Below are positions 6,911 to 16,237 of a DNA stretch of 48,521 bases, one piece after another. The stretch's first letter is position 1. Each line of letters starts with the position of its first letter. Position numbers and translations under genes: made by a program. This stretch comes from Gemmatimonadota bacterium (GTDB lineage: Bacteria > Gemmatimonadota > Gemmatimonadetes > Longimicrobiales > RSA9): assembly GCA_039715185.1 (NCBI GenBank), contig JBDLIA010000015.1, positions 1 to 48,521 on the forward strand. Direction: 5' to 3'. The notes under the pieces were generated by a model. That model did not search any database and had not been told where the DNA came from. It worked only from the letters and a program-made list of their open reading frames with translations.

Positions 6911-7555
6911 GTGAGCGACCTGATCTTCATCCACGCGGACGAGTCCTGCCTGGGCAACCGGCGCGACAAGCCGTCGCCGGGCGGCGCCGGCGGCCTGGTC
7001 GAGATATGGCGGGACGGCGCCTGGGCCCGCCGCGACTTCTGGCTGAGCGAACCGGCCACCACCAACAACCGCATGGCGCTGCGCAGCGCCATCGAGCCCC
7101 TCGGCGCCCTCAGCCGCCGCTGCCGGGTGCGCTTCACGTCGGATTCGCAGTACCTGGTCAGGGGCATGTCGGAGTGGGTCGCCGGCTGGATCAGCCGCGG
7201 CTGGAGGCGCAAGGCGGGGCCCATCGAAAACCTCGAGCTGTGGCAGGACCTGGTCGAGGAGGCCGATCGACACGACGTGCGCTGGCACTGGGTGCGGGGC
7301 CACTCCGGCCATCCGCGCAACGAATTCGCCAACTACCTGGCGATCGAGGCGGCTCGGGGCGCCACCGGGAGCGCGGGGCTGATCCCCTCCGGTTTCGACG
7401 ACTGGCTGCTGGCCGAACGCGACTCGGGCCGCTACCTGGACTTCGACGAGTTCGCGGGACCCGACGGCACCTGGCCGGAGCTGGAGCTCGCGGGCGACAG
7501 CGGGGTGGACAGCCACTCCGGCGGCGGCGGGCCTTCCTCCACCACCGACGCGTAG
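6911..7555 (+). CDS. rnhA: RNase HI-family protein with substituted catalytic residues
   Basis: The fold is clearly RNase HI: HADESCLGN, PGGAGGLVE, TTNNRMALRSAI, FTSDSQYLVRGM, ENLELWQDLV, HWVRGHSGHPRNEFANYLA. Of the four catalytic acids, Asp10 and Asp78 are kept. The Glu of the usual TTNNRMEL is Ala56, and the last Asp (NERxDELA in E. coli) is Asn141; His131 is kept. Activity on RNA-DNA hybrids is therefore doubtful unless neighbouring acids substitute. GTG at 6911 gives the standard N-terminus; the frame is open from 6833. About 65 residues follow the core, and the 3' end overlaps lipB by 124 bp. Confidence 0.85.
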   Translation: MSDLIFIHADESCLGNRRDKPSPGGAGGLVEIWRDGAWARRDFWLSEPATTNNRMALRSAIEPLGALSRRCRVRFTSDSQYLVRGMSEWVAGWISRGWRRKAGPIENLELWQDLVEEADRHDVRWHWVRGHSGHPRNEFANYLAIEAARGATGSAGLIPSGFDDWLLAERDSGRYLDFDEFAGPDGTWPELELAGDSGVDSHSGGGGPSSTTDA

Positions 7556-8196
7556 CCGTACTCCGCCGCGAACGCCGCGACCACGGCGTCCTGGGCGCGT
7601 ACGATCGAGATTTCTTCGCCCAGAATCGACCGCATCGAGATGACCGTGCGGCCGTGTATGCCGCAGGGAACGATCGACGCGAAGTAGGACAGGTCGGTCG
7701 CGACGTTGAGCGCGAAGCCGTGCGAGGTGATCCAGCCGCTCGAGACGCGCACGCCGATGGCGGCCACCTTGCCCGCGTCCGTCCACACCCCGGTCAGGCC
7801 CTCTTCCCGTTTCCCGTCGATGCCGAACGTCGCCAGCGCGTCGATCAGCACGCGCTCCAGGTCGCGCACGTAGCGGTGCAGGTCGCGGCGCTCTTCCGCC
7901 AGCGCGAGGATGGGGTAGCCGACGATCTGGCCGGGACCGTGGTAGGTGACGTCGCCGCCGCGGCCGGACTCGAAGAGCTCGATGCCGAGCAGCCGGCGGT
8001 CGGCCTCGTCGAGCAGGACGTGCTCCTCGTCCGAGGCGGTGCCGAGCGTGATCACGTGGGGATGCTCGAGCAGCAGCAGCTGGTCGCCGATGTCGCCGGC
8101 GCGGCGCCGGCGCACCAGCGCCGCCTGGATCCGCTCCGCCTCCGCGTAGGAGACGCGGCCCAGGCGCCTTACGGTCAGCGAGGTTTCGACGCGCAT
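7432..8196 (-). CDS. lipB: Octanoyl-ACP:protein transferase LipB
   Basis: Transfers octanoyl groups from acyl-carrier protein to lipoyl domains, the first step of lipoate assembly. Motifs are LEHPHVITLG, SGRGGDVTYHGPGQIVGYPI, GVWTDAGKVAAIGVRVSSGW (catalytic Lys), TSHGFALNV and IVPCGI (catalytic Cys). The last 35-40 residues are Pro/Ser-rich and are the part antisense to the rnhA 3' end. It follows the E2 gene, whose lipoyl domain is a natural substrate, by 19 nt. Confidence 0.95.
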   Translation of the reverse strand: MRVETSLTVRRLGRVSYAEAERIQAALVRRRRAGDIGDQLLLLEHPHVITLGTASDEEHVLLDEADRRLLGIELFESGRGGDVTYHGPGQIVGYPILALAEERRDLHRYVRDLERVLIDALATFGIDGKREEGLTGVWTDAGKVAAIGVRVSSGWITSHGFALNVATDLSYFASIVPCGIHGRTVISMRSILGEEISIVRAQDAVVAAFAAEYGYASVVEEGPPPPEWLSTPLSPASSSSGQVPSGPANSSKSR

Positions 8197-8215
8197 CGCC
8201 CGTTCGTGTGCGCGC

Positions 8216-9664
8216 CTAGGCCGCGTCCTCCGGGACGCTCTCCATGACCTCCTTCAGCCGCGCCAGGAAGCGCGCGGCGTCGGCGCCGTCCACGATGCGG
8301 TGGTCGTAGCCGAGCGAGAACATCGAGCGCTTGCTAATGACGATCGCGTCCTGCCCGTCCACTTCCACCACCACCGGCCGTTTCTCGATGGCGCCGGTCC
8401 CCAGGATTGCCGCGGTACCCTCGGGAATCACGGGCATGCCCACGTAGGTGCCGAGCACCCCGGGGTTGGTGATGCTGAAGGTCGCACCCTGGATCTCGTC
8501 CGGCATGAGCTTGCGATCGCGCGCCCTCGCGGCGAGGTCGCTGATGGCGCGCGCGACCCCCACCAGCGTCAACTCGTCGGCGTTGCGGATCACCGGCACG
8601 ATCAGGCCGGGGTTCAGGTCCACCGCGATGCCCAGATTGACGTTGCCCCGATAGACCAGGTTGTCACCGGACACCACGCCATTCACCGTCGGGAACTCGG
8701 GCAGCACGCGGGCCACCGCCTGGGCGACGAACGCGGTGAAGCTGACCTTGACGCCCTTCTCGGCCCAGCGCGCCTTGCCCGCCCGGCGGGCCCGGTCGAT
8801 GGCCGTGAAGTCGACCTCGATGAACGAGTGCACGTGCGGCGCGATGCGCTTGGCGCGGACCATGTGGTCGGCGGTGAGCTTGCGCATGCGGCTCATGGGC
8901 TCGACGCGGTCCGCGTCGCGCACCGGGTACTCGGGGTGCTGGACCTTGCCGTAGAAGGTCTGCCACAGCGCGGCCTCGTCCAGCGCGCCACCCGCGGCCG
9001 GCGCGGCGACCACCGGCGCCGCCGGCACGGGCGCGGCGGGCGTCGGCGCGGCCGGGGGGCCTCCCTCCACGAAGGCGAGGATGTCCTGCTTGGTCACGCG
9101 TCCCGCGCGTCCGGTCCCCGGCACCGCGCCGATGTCCACTCCGTGCTCGGCGGCGATGCGCCGCACCAGCGGGGTCGAGCGGCGCCTCAGGCGCTCATCG
9201 GCGGTCTCGGGCCCGGCGGGCTCGGCGGCCTGAGTGGCGGGCGCGGCCGGCGCCGGGGCGGAAGGTGCGGCGGGTGCCGAGGCGGGCTCGGCGGGAGCGC
9301 TCTCCTCGGCCGCTGCAGCCGGAGCCGGCGCCGCCTCTTTTGCGACCTCTTCGGGCGCCTCCTCTTCGGCGGCCGGCTCCGGTGCCTCCTGCGCCACCAC
9401 CGGCGCCCCGCCGTTGCCTCCGGCCTCGGTGTCGATGAACGCCACGACGGTCCCCACTTCTACGGTCTCGCCCTCCTGGACGCTTATCTCGACCAGGGTG
9501 CCGGCGGCCGGAGCCGGGATCTCCGCGTCCACCTTGTCGGTGGATATCTCCAGGATCGGCTCGTCGCGCTCAACCGCGTCTCCCACCGTCTTCAGCCACT
9601 TGGATACGGTGCCTTCGGCGATCGATTCGCCCATCTGAGGCATCGGGACTTCGATTCGAGACAT
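8216..9664 (-). CDS. Dihydrolipoamide acyltransferase (E2) of a 2-oxoacid dehydrogenase complex
   Basis: The domain order is classical. A lipoyl domain at 1-80 has EISTDKVDAE with the lipoyl Lys at 44. An Ala/Pro/Glu linker follows, then an E3/E1-binding domain (STPLVRRIAAEHGVDIGAVP...GRVTKQDILAF), a second linker, and the catalytic domain ending in FSLGYDHRIVDGADAARF with the HRxxDG catalytic His/Asp. Whether it acts on pyruvate, 2-oxoglutarate or branched-chain acids cannot be settled. The paired E1-beta and the single lipoyl domain favour a pyruvate or branched-chain type. It sits between E1-beta and lipB. Confidence 0.93.
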   Translation of the reverse strand: MSRIEVPMPQMGESIAEGTVSKWLKTVGDAVERDEPILEISTDKVDAEIPAPAAGTLVEISVQEGETVEVGTVVAFIDTEAGGNGGAPVVAQEAPEPAAEEEAPEEVAKEAAPAPAAAAEESAPAEPASAPAAPSAPAPAAPATQAAEPAGPETADERLRRRSTPLVRRIAAEHGVDIGAVPGTGRAGRVTKQDILAFVEGGPPAAPTPAAPVPAAPVVAAPAAGGALDEAALWQTFYGKVQHPEYPVRDADRVEPMSRMRKLTADHMVRAKRIAPHVHSFIEVDFTAIDRARRAGKARWAEKGVKVSFTAFVAQAVARVLPEFPTVNGVVSGDNLVYRGNVNLGIAVDLNPGLIVPVIRNADELTLVGVARAISDLAARARDRKLMPDEIQGATFSITNPGVLGTYVGMPVIPEGTAAILGTGAIEKRPVVVEVDGQDAIVISKRSMFSLGYDHRIVDGADAARFLARLKEVMESVPEDAA

Positions 9665-9679
9665 GGTACTCTTCGGGCG

Positions 9680-10705
9680 CTAGTAGTGAGCCAGGTATCT
9701 GCAGGCCGTCACGATGTCATCGACCTGCGGCAGAAAGTAGTCCTCCAGCGGAGGCGAGTACGGCACCGGCGAATCGATCGAGGTCACGCGCAGGATGGGC
9801 GCATCCAGCCACTCGAACGCCTTTTCGTTCACGCGCATGGAGATCTCACCGGCGATGCCCCCCGTGCGGGTGTCCTCGTGCACCACCAGTAGTCTGTTGG
9901 TCCGCTTCACGCTATCCAAGATAGCGTCCTCGTCCAGCGGAAGAAGCGTACGCAGGTCCAGGACCTCCACGTCGATGCCGTCTTCGACGGCCAATCTTTC
10001 GGCCGCGCTCATGCTCTCGTGCACCATCATGCCGTAGGTCACGACCGTGACGTCGGCGCCGGGGCGGCGCACGAGCGCTTCCCCGAGCGGCACCACGTAG
10101 TCTTCGGCGGGCAGCGTCTCGCGCAGCGCGGGGGCCCGATAGAGCTTCTTGTGCTCGAAGAAGAGGACCGGATCGTCGTCGCGAATGGCGGCCTTGAGGA
10201 GCCCCTTGGCGTCTCGGGCGGTGCACGGGTAGACGATCTTGAGCCCGGGCGTGTGAAAGAACGCCATTTCGGGGTTCTGCGAGTGGAACGGACCGCCCCG
10301 CACGCCGCCCCCTACCGGGCCGCGCACGACCACGGGCATGGGCCCGCTGCCGCGGTACCGAGACGTGGCGATGTAGTTGGTGAGCGGCTGGTAGGCGCAC
10401 GAGACGAAGTCCATGAACTGCATCTCCACCACCGGACGCAGGCCCATGTGCGCCGCGCCCGCCGCGGCGCCGGTGAACCCGGCCTCGCTGATGGGCGTGT
10501 CCACGACGCGCTGCCCGCCGAAGCGGTCCAGGAAACCTTCGGTGACCTTGAAGGCGCCGCCGTAGAAGCCGATGTCCTCGCCCAGGAGGAACACCCGCTC
10601 GTCGTGCTCCATCTCGTCCCAGAGAGCCTCGCGGATGGCCTCCAGCATGGTGACCGGCTCCCCGCGCAGAGACTGCGAGACGTGCTCGGGGCGGGTCTGG
10701 GTCAT
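9680..10705 (-). CDS. 2-oxoacid dehydrogenase E1 component, beta subunit
   Basis: Transketolase-like beta subunit of a thiamine-diphosphate E1 (alpha2beta2 type). Motifs are VTMLEAIREALWDEM, VFLLGEDIGFYGGAFKVTEG, VVDTPISEAGFTGAAAGAA, EMQFMDFV, RGPVGGGVRGGPFHSQ, VLFFEHKKLYR and VVTYGMMVHE. ATG at 10705 is chosen because it follows the secG stop; an ATG at 10750 would add 15 residues and overlap secG by 26 bp, and neither has a clear ribosome site. The E1-alpha and E3 partners are not in the window. Confidence 0.9.
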   Translation of the reverse strand: MTQTRPEHVSQSLRGEPVTMLEAIREALWDEMEHDERVFLLGEDIGFYGGAFKVTEGFLDRFGGQRVVDTPISEAGFTGAAAGAAHMGLRPVVEMQFMDFVSCAYQPLTNYIATSRYRGSGPMPVVVRGPVGGGVRGGPFHSQNPEMAFFHTPGLKIVYPCTARDAKGLLKAAIRDDDPVLFFEHKKLYRAPALRETLPAEDYVVPLGEALVRRPGADVTVVTYGMMVHESMSAAERLAVEDGIDVEVLDLRTLLPLDEDAILDSVKRTNRLLVVHEDTRTGGIAGEISMRVNEKAFEWLDAPILRVTSIDSPVPYSPPLEDYFLPQVDDIVTACRYLAHY

Positions 10706-10724
10706 GCCGGGGAGATCCGGAGCG

Positions 10725-11108
10725 TCAAGGTCCTCCGGGGTCGTCTCCATCCTGCGCGGGCGGCTCCGTGGGAGCGGCGCCGTCCTCGGCTGGAGCCACG
10801 GCGCCGGGCAGCACCGGGGTGGGCGCCGCCGCGCCGTTCTGGAACTCGTCCTGGAGGACCGACGTCGGCGCGGTCCCGCGCGACGACATGATGCTCAGCA
10901 CGAGCGCCAGGACGAGAAAGCTCCCGCCGAACCACCACGACAGCTTGGTCAGCAGGGTAGCGGCCTGGCGACCCCCGAGAACCGAGTCCGTCGAGGCGTT
11001 GGCGCCCCCCATCGCGGCGAGCCCGCCGCCCTTCCCTGCCTGCAGAAGCACGACGACCATGAGCAGGACGCCGATCGTCAGCAGCACCGCGAAAGTCAAT
11101 CCGAACAC
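10725..11108 (-). CDS. secG: Preprotein translocase subunit SecG
   Basis: Small membrane subunit of SecYEG. Two hydrophobic helices (FGLTFAVLLTIGVLLMVVVL and WWFGGSFLVLALVLSIM) flank the conserved loop LLQAGKGGGLAAMGGA...VLGGRQAATLLTK. The roughly 50-residue C-terminal tail is Pro/Ala/Asp-rich. It has a GTG start with GGGAGAC about 7 nt upstream. The secG-tpiA-pgk neighbourhood is common in bacteria. Confidence 0.93.
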   Translation of the reverse strand: MFGLTFAVLLTIGVLLMVVVLLQAGKGGGLAAMGGANASTDSVLGGRQAATLLTKLSWWFGGSFLVLALVLSIMSSRGTAPTSVLQDEFQNGAAAPTPVLPGAVAPAEDGAAPTEPPAQDGDDPGGP

Positions 11109-11174
11109 GCGTTCGTCTCCCTGGTATATCTGACCCCGGTCAAGCCTTGAAAAATCGGGGTTTTCTGCCTCGTG

Positions 11175-11954
11175 TCAAGCGCCATCGGCCGACGCAGGCG
11201 CCGCCGCCACGATCGCCGCGAAACTCTCCACCTGCAGGCTCGCTCCGCCGACCAGGACGCCGCCCACCTCGGGGGCACGCAGCAACTCGGCCGCGTTCGC
11301 CGGCTTGACGGAACCGCCGTACAGGACCGGCACCCCGGCGGCCGCGGCGCCGAGCCTCGCAGTCAGGCGCGCGCGCAGCACCTCGTGCGCCGCGCTGGCG
11401 TCCCCGGGCGTGGCCGTGCGACCGGTGCCGATGGCCCATACCGGCTCGTACGCCAGGACCAGCGCGGCCAGGCGCCCGTCGTCCAGCCGGGCGGTCACCG
11501 CGTCGAGCTGCCTGGCCAGCACCGCCTCCACCTCACCCGCGTCGCGTTGGGCCTCGGTTTCGCCAACGCACAGCACGGGCGTGAGCCCCGCCTCGAACGC
11601 CGCTCCGACCTTGCGCGCGGTTTCCTCGTCGGTCTCGCCGAACAGGTGGCGTCGCTCGCTGTGCCCCACCAGCGCGAGCGTGGCGCCGGCCGCCGCGGCC
11701 ATGGGCGCGGACACCTCGCCGGTGAACGCCCCGCTGTCCTTCCAGTGAATGTGCTGGACCCCGAGCCGCACGGGCGTGCCCGCGCCGAGGCCTTCGGCGA
11801 GCGCCGCCAGGGACAGCGCCGGCGGGAACAGCGCCACCGTGGGGCCGGGCTCGCCCAGCGCGTCGGCGAGACGCGAGCCGAAGGCGCGCGCCGCCTGGGG
11901 CGCGTGGTGCATCTTCCAGTTACCGGCGATCACCGGCGGCCGTACGGCGCTCAT
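11175..11954 (-). CDS. tpiA: Triosephosphate isomerase
   Basis: Interconverts dihydroxyacetone phosphate and glyceraldehyde-3-phosphate. Motifs are VIAGNWKMH (substrate Lys), LVGHSERRHLFGE (catalytic His), LAYEPVWAIGTGRTATP (catalytic Glu and loop 6) and YGGSVKPANAAEL (phosphate site). The 259 residues are a full-length TIM barrel. ATG overlaps the pgk stop (ATGA at 11951-11954). Confidence 0.97.
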   Translation of the reverse strand: MSAVRPPVIAGNWKMHHAPQAARAFGSRLADALGEPGPTVALFPPALSLAALAEGLGAGTPVRLGVQHIHWKDSGAFTGEVSAPMAAAAGATLALVGHSERRHLFGETDEETARKVGAAFEAGLTPVLCVGETEAQRDAGEVEAVLARQLDAVTARLDDGRLAALVLAYEPVWAIGTGRTATPGDASAAHEVLRARLTARLGAAAAGVPVLYGGSVKPANAAELLRAPEVGGVLVGGASLQVESFAAIVAAAPASADGA

Positions 11955-13138
11955 GCTACCTCCGTCTCCAGAGCCGCTACCCCGGGCAGCGGCTTCCCCT
12001 CCAGAAACTCCAACGAAGCCCCTCCGCCGGTGGACACGTGCGTCATGCGATCATCCAGACCCGCCGCGGCCAGCGCGGCCGCGGTGTCGCCCCCGCCCAC
12101 GATTACGGTCGAGCCACGCTCGACGGCCTCCGCGGCGGCGCGCGCCAGTCCGTTCGTGCCCGCGTCGTACGGGGGCCGCTCGAACCGCCCCATGGGGCCG
12201 TTCCAGATCACCGTCCGCGAAGCCGCGACGGCGCGCGCGAAGATGCCCACCGAGCGCGATCCTATGTCCAGAATGCTGCCGTCCGCCGGTACCTGGTCGC
12301 GGCTCAACCGCGCGGGCTCGTCCGCCCCCTCGCGCAGCACCACGCAGTCCACCGGCAGGGTCAGCCGGGGGCCGGCGGCGCGCAGGAGCTTGGCCGCCGT
12401 GTCGACGCGGTCCTCCTCCACCAGAGACCGCCCCGTCTCGAGTCCCAGCGCGCGAAAGAAGGTGTTGGCCATCGCGCCCCCGATCAGCAGGCCGTCCGCC
12501 CGCTCCAGCAGGTGCTCGATCACCTCGATCTTGCCGCTGATCTTGGCCCCGCCGAGGATCGCCAGGAATGGCCGGTCGGGGTCGTCGAGGGCCGCTGCCA
12601 GGTAGCGCAGCTCGCGCGCCATCAGGTCCCCGGCCACCACGGGCCGACCCGAACGGCGCGCCGCGAGGGCGGCGGCGTGGACGGAAGCGTGGGACCTGTG
12701 CGCGGCCCCGAAGGCGTCGTTGACGTACACGTCCGCCCCCTCCACCAGCGCCTCCCCGAACGCGGGGTCATCGGCCTCCTCGCGGGGATCGAAGCGCAGG
12801 TTCTCGCGCACCACCACTTCGCCCGCGGCGAGCGGCGCGCGCGCCTCCTCGTCGGTCTCCGCGAAACGCACCGGGGCGCCGAGCGCGCGCGCCAGCGCGT
12901 CGGCCACCGGCCGCAGCGACAGCGCGGGATCGCTGACGCCGCCGGGGCGCCCCAGGTGCGACGCCACGACCACCGCCGCGCCGCGCTCCAGCAGTCGCCG
13001 CAGGGTGGGGATCGTCTCCTCGATGCGGGTGGCGTCGGTGACGCGCCCGTCCTGGAGCGGCACGTTGAGATCCGCGCGCAGGAAGACGCGCTTGCCCTCC
13101 AGCGAATCGCTCAGGTCGTCTATCGTCGGTACGGGCAT
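11951..13138 (-). CDS. pgk: Phosphoglycerate kinase
   Basis: Forms ATP from 1,3-bisphosphoglycerate. Motifs are KRVFLRADLNVPLQDGRVTD, VVVASHLGRPGG, VRENLRFDPREE, FGAAHRSHASVH, LAILGGAKISGKI and VIVGGGDTAAAL, then THVSTGGGASLEFLEGKPLP near the end. At 395 residues it is full length. It is transcribed with tpiA from its own putative promoter, behind a hairpin that separates it from the zinc-ribbon gene. Confidence 0.97.
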   Translation of the reverse strand: MPVPTIDDLSDSLEGKRVFLRADLNVPLQDGRVTDATRIEETIPTLRRLLERGAAVVVASHLGRPGGVSDPALSLRPVADALARALGAPVRFAETDEEARAPLAAGEVVVRENLRFDPREEADDPAFGEALVEGADVYVNDAFGAAHRSHASVHAAALAARRSGRPVVAGDLMARELRYLAAALDDPDRPFLAILGGAKISGKIEVIEHLLERADGLLIGGAMANTFFRALGLETGRSLVEEDRVDTAAKLLRAAGPRLTLPVDCVVLREGADEPARLSRDQVPADGSILDIGSRSVGIFARAVAASRTVIWNGPMGRFERPPYDAGTNGLARAAAEAVERGSTVIVGGGDTAAALAAAGLDDRMTHVSTGGGASLEFLEGKPLPGVAALETEVA

Positions 13139-13174
13139 GCGCGCGGTCGGTGAGGGTCGAGGCGTCGGCCGCCG

Positions 13175-13204
13175 AACCTACCGGGGCGCGCCCCGCGCGA
13201 TCAA
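13175..13204 (-). promoter_or_regulatory. Putative pgk-tpiA promoter with operator-like palindrome
   Basis: TTGATC (13199-13204), 18-bp spacer, TAGGTT (13175-13180) on the minus strand, about 37 bp before the pgk ATG. The spacer contains the perfect 14-bp palindrome CGGGGCGCGCCCCG (13182-13195), well placed for a regulator. The -10 box fits only the TAnnnT core. Confidence 0.5.
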
Positions 13205-13223
13205 GGCTGGGCCCCGAACGCGA

Positions 13224-13257
13224 AACGGCCACGGGGGTGTGTCGCCCCGTGGCCGTT
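13224..13257 (-). terminator. Strong hairpin between zinc-ribbon gene and pgk
   Basis: A 13-bp perfect stem (AACGGCCACGGGG / CCCCGTGGCCGTT) with an 8-nt loop. It lies 34 bp past the zinc-ribbon stop and just upstream of the pgk promoter. There is no clear T-run. Confidence 0.65.
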
Positions 13258-13290
13258 CACGGTGCCCGCCGATGCCGCGGGCGCGGTCCG

Positions 13291-13491
13291 TCAGCGGGCG
13301 CTCGGCTGCCCCGCCACCTGCACCGCGAACCGGACGGAGTCCGAGCCGCGCGAAGACACCTCCAGCGGGGTGTCGCAATAGCTGCAACTGATCACGGCCC
13401 GGCGCTGCGCCATCTCGAGTTCGGTCACGTCTCTGTGGCCGCACACGGGGCAACGGTAGGTCCCGATCAGCAGATCTTCCACGTCCGTCAT
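13291..13491 (-). CDS. Small zinc-ribbon protein
   Basis: The 66-residue protein carries two cysteine pairs, YRCPVCGHRDV and ISCSYCDTPLEV, about 23 residues apart, the layout of a rubredoxin-knuckle zinc ribbon. I do not recognise a named family. ATG at 13491 is chosen because GAGG lies 6-7 nt before it; the frame also has an ATG at 13503. It lies between gapA and pgk, with its own upstream spacer and a terminator-like hairpin after it. It could bind nucleic acid or a protein partner; the function is unknown. Confidence 0.7.
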   Translation of the reverse strand: MTDVEDLLIGTYRCPVCGHRDVTELEMAQRRAVISCSYCDTPLEVSSRGSDSVRFAVQVAGQPSAR

Positions 13492-13596
13492 GCGCATCCT
13501 CATGGCTACCGAACGCTACACCCGGCTTCTTGGCCCAGTCAACGATGCTGTAACGCGTGATCGTCCATAATAGAGACGATTTCCGCGCCCGAAACG

Positions 13597-15418
<1,822 letters not shown>

Positions 15419-15439
15419 GGCGCTGGGGGGCGCCTCCCC

Positions 15440-16237
15440 TCAGCCGCGCCGCAGCGCGGCCCGCATCTCCTCCAGCGGCGCCTCCAGGCCCCACCAGATG
15501 CTGAACGCCGCGGCCGCCTGCCGAACCAGCATCTCACGGCCGTCGGAGGCGCTGAGCCCGAGGCGCGCCGCGTCCTGGAGCAGTCGGCTCGGGGTCTCCG
15601 CGTAGGTCAGGTCCATGACCGCGCTCACCCTGCCCACCCGCTCCAGCTCCACGGGCGCCGGGTCGGCGGCGTGCAGTCCCAGCGGGGTGGCGTTGACGAC
15701 CAGGTCGAAGGGGCCGTCGGCGTACGGGTCGCCGACGCGGGCTCCGGCGCCGAGCTCGCCCACGAGTCGCAGGGCGCGCTCGCGCGTGCGGCCGGCGACG
15801 ATCGCCTCGGCGCCCTCCGCCAGCAGGACCGCCACCGCCGCGCGCGCCGCGCCCCCCGCGCCGAGCACCAGCGCCCGCTTCACGCGGCCTTCACCCTCCA
15901 GGAGCTGGCGCTTCGCCGCGGCGAAGCCCTGCACGTCCGTGTTGTCCCCGTGCAGCGCGCCTTCCTCCTGCCAGAAGGTGTTGCAGGCACAGGTGGCGCG
16001 CGCCTCGGCGGAGGCGGCGTCCAGCGCCGAGAAGGCGACCTCCTTGTGCGGCACGGTGACGTTGCCCCCGCCACCCGCGTCGGCCAGCCCGCGCATCAGC
16101 TCGGCGACCATGTCCGCGCCGCAGCGCAGCGCCACGTAGGAGCCGTCGAGCCCGGCCGCCGACAGGGCGGCGGAGTGCAGAGCAGGCGACAGCGAGTGGC
16201 CGACGGGGTCGCCCAGGAGCGCGAAAACGCGCGTCAC
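15440..16237 (-). CDS. aroE: Shikimate dehydrogenase
   Basis: NADPH-dependent reduction of 3-dehydroshikimate in aromatic amino-acid synthesis. Motifs are LLGDPVGHSLSPALHSAAL (shikimate site), NVTVPHKE (catalytic Lys), GDNTDVQGF (catalytic Asp), the glycine-rich loop LVLGAGGAARAAV, the NADP-type VAGRTRERA and LVVNATPLGL. It is 265 residues, full length. The GTG start overlaps the stop of the preceding TsaC-phosphatase gene (GTGA, 16234-16237). Confidence 0.96.
   Translation of the reverse strand: MTRVFALLGDPVGHSLSPALHSAALSAAGLDGSYVALRCGADMVAELMRGLADAGGGGNVTVPHKEVAFSALDAASAEARATCACNTFWQEEGALHGDNTDVQGFAAAKRQLLEGEGRVKRALVLGAGGAARAAVAVLLAEGAEAIVAGRTRERALRLVGELGAGARVGDPYADGPFDLVVNATPLGLHAADPAPVELERVGRVSAVMDLTYAETPSRLLQDAARLGLSASDGREMLVRQAAAAFSIWWGLEAPLEEMRAALRRG

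Noticed and set aside
9000-9420. Ala/Pro/Glu low-complexity stretch in the E2 gene as a possible inserted repeat
   Set aside because: Flexible linkers of this composition are normal between the lipoyl, binding and catalytic domains of E2 proteins.
11131-11142. Inverted repeat TGACC-CC-GGTCA upstream of secG as an operator
   Set aside because: It is short and I could not place convincing promoter boxes around it.
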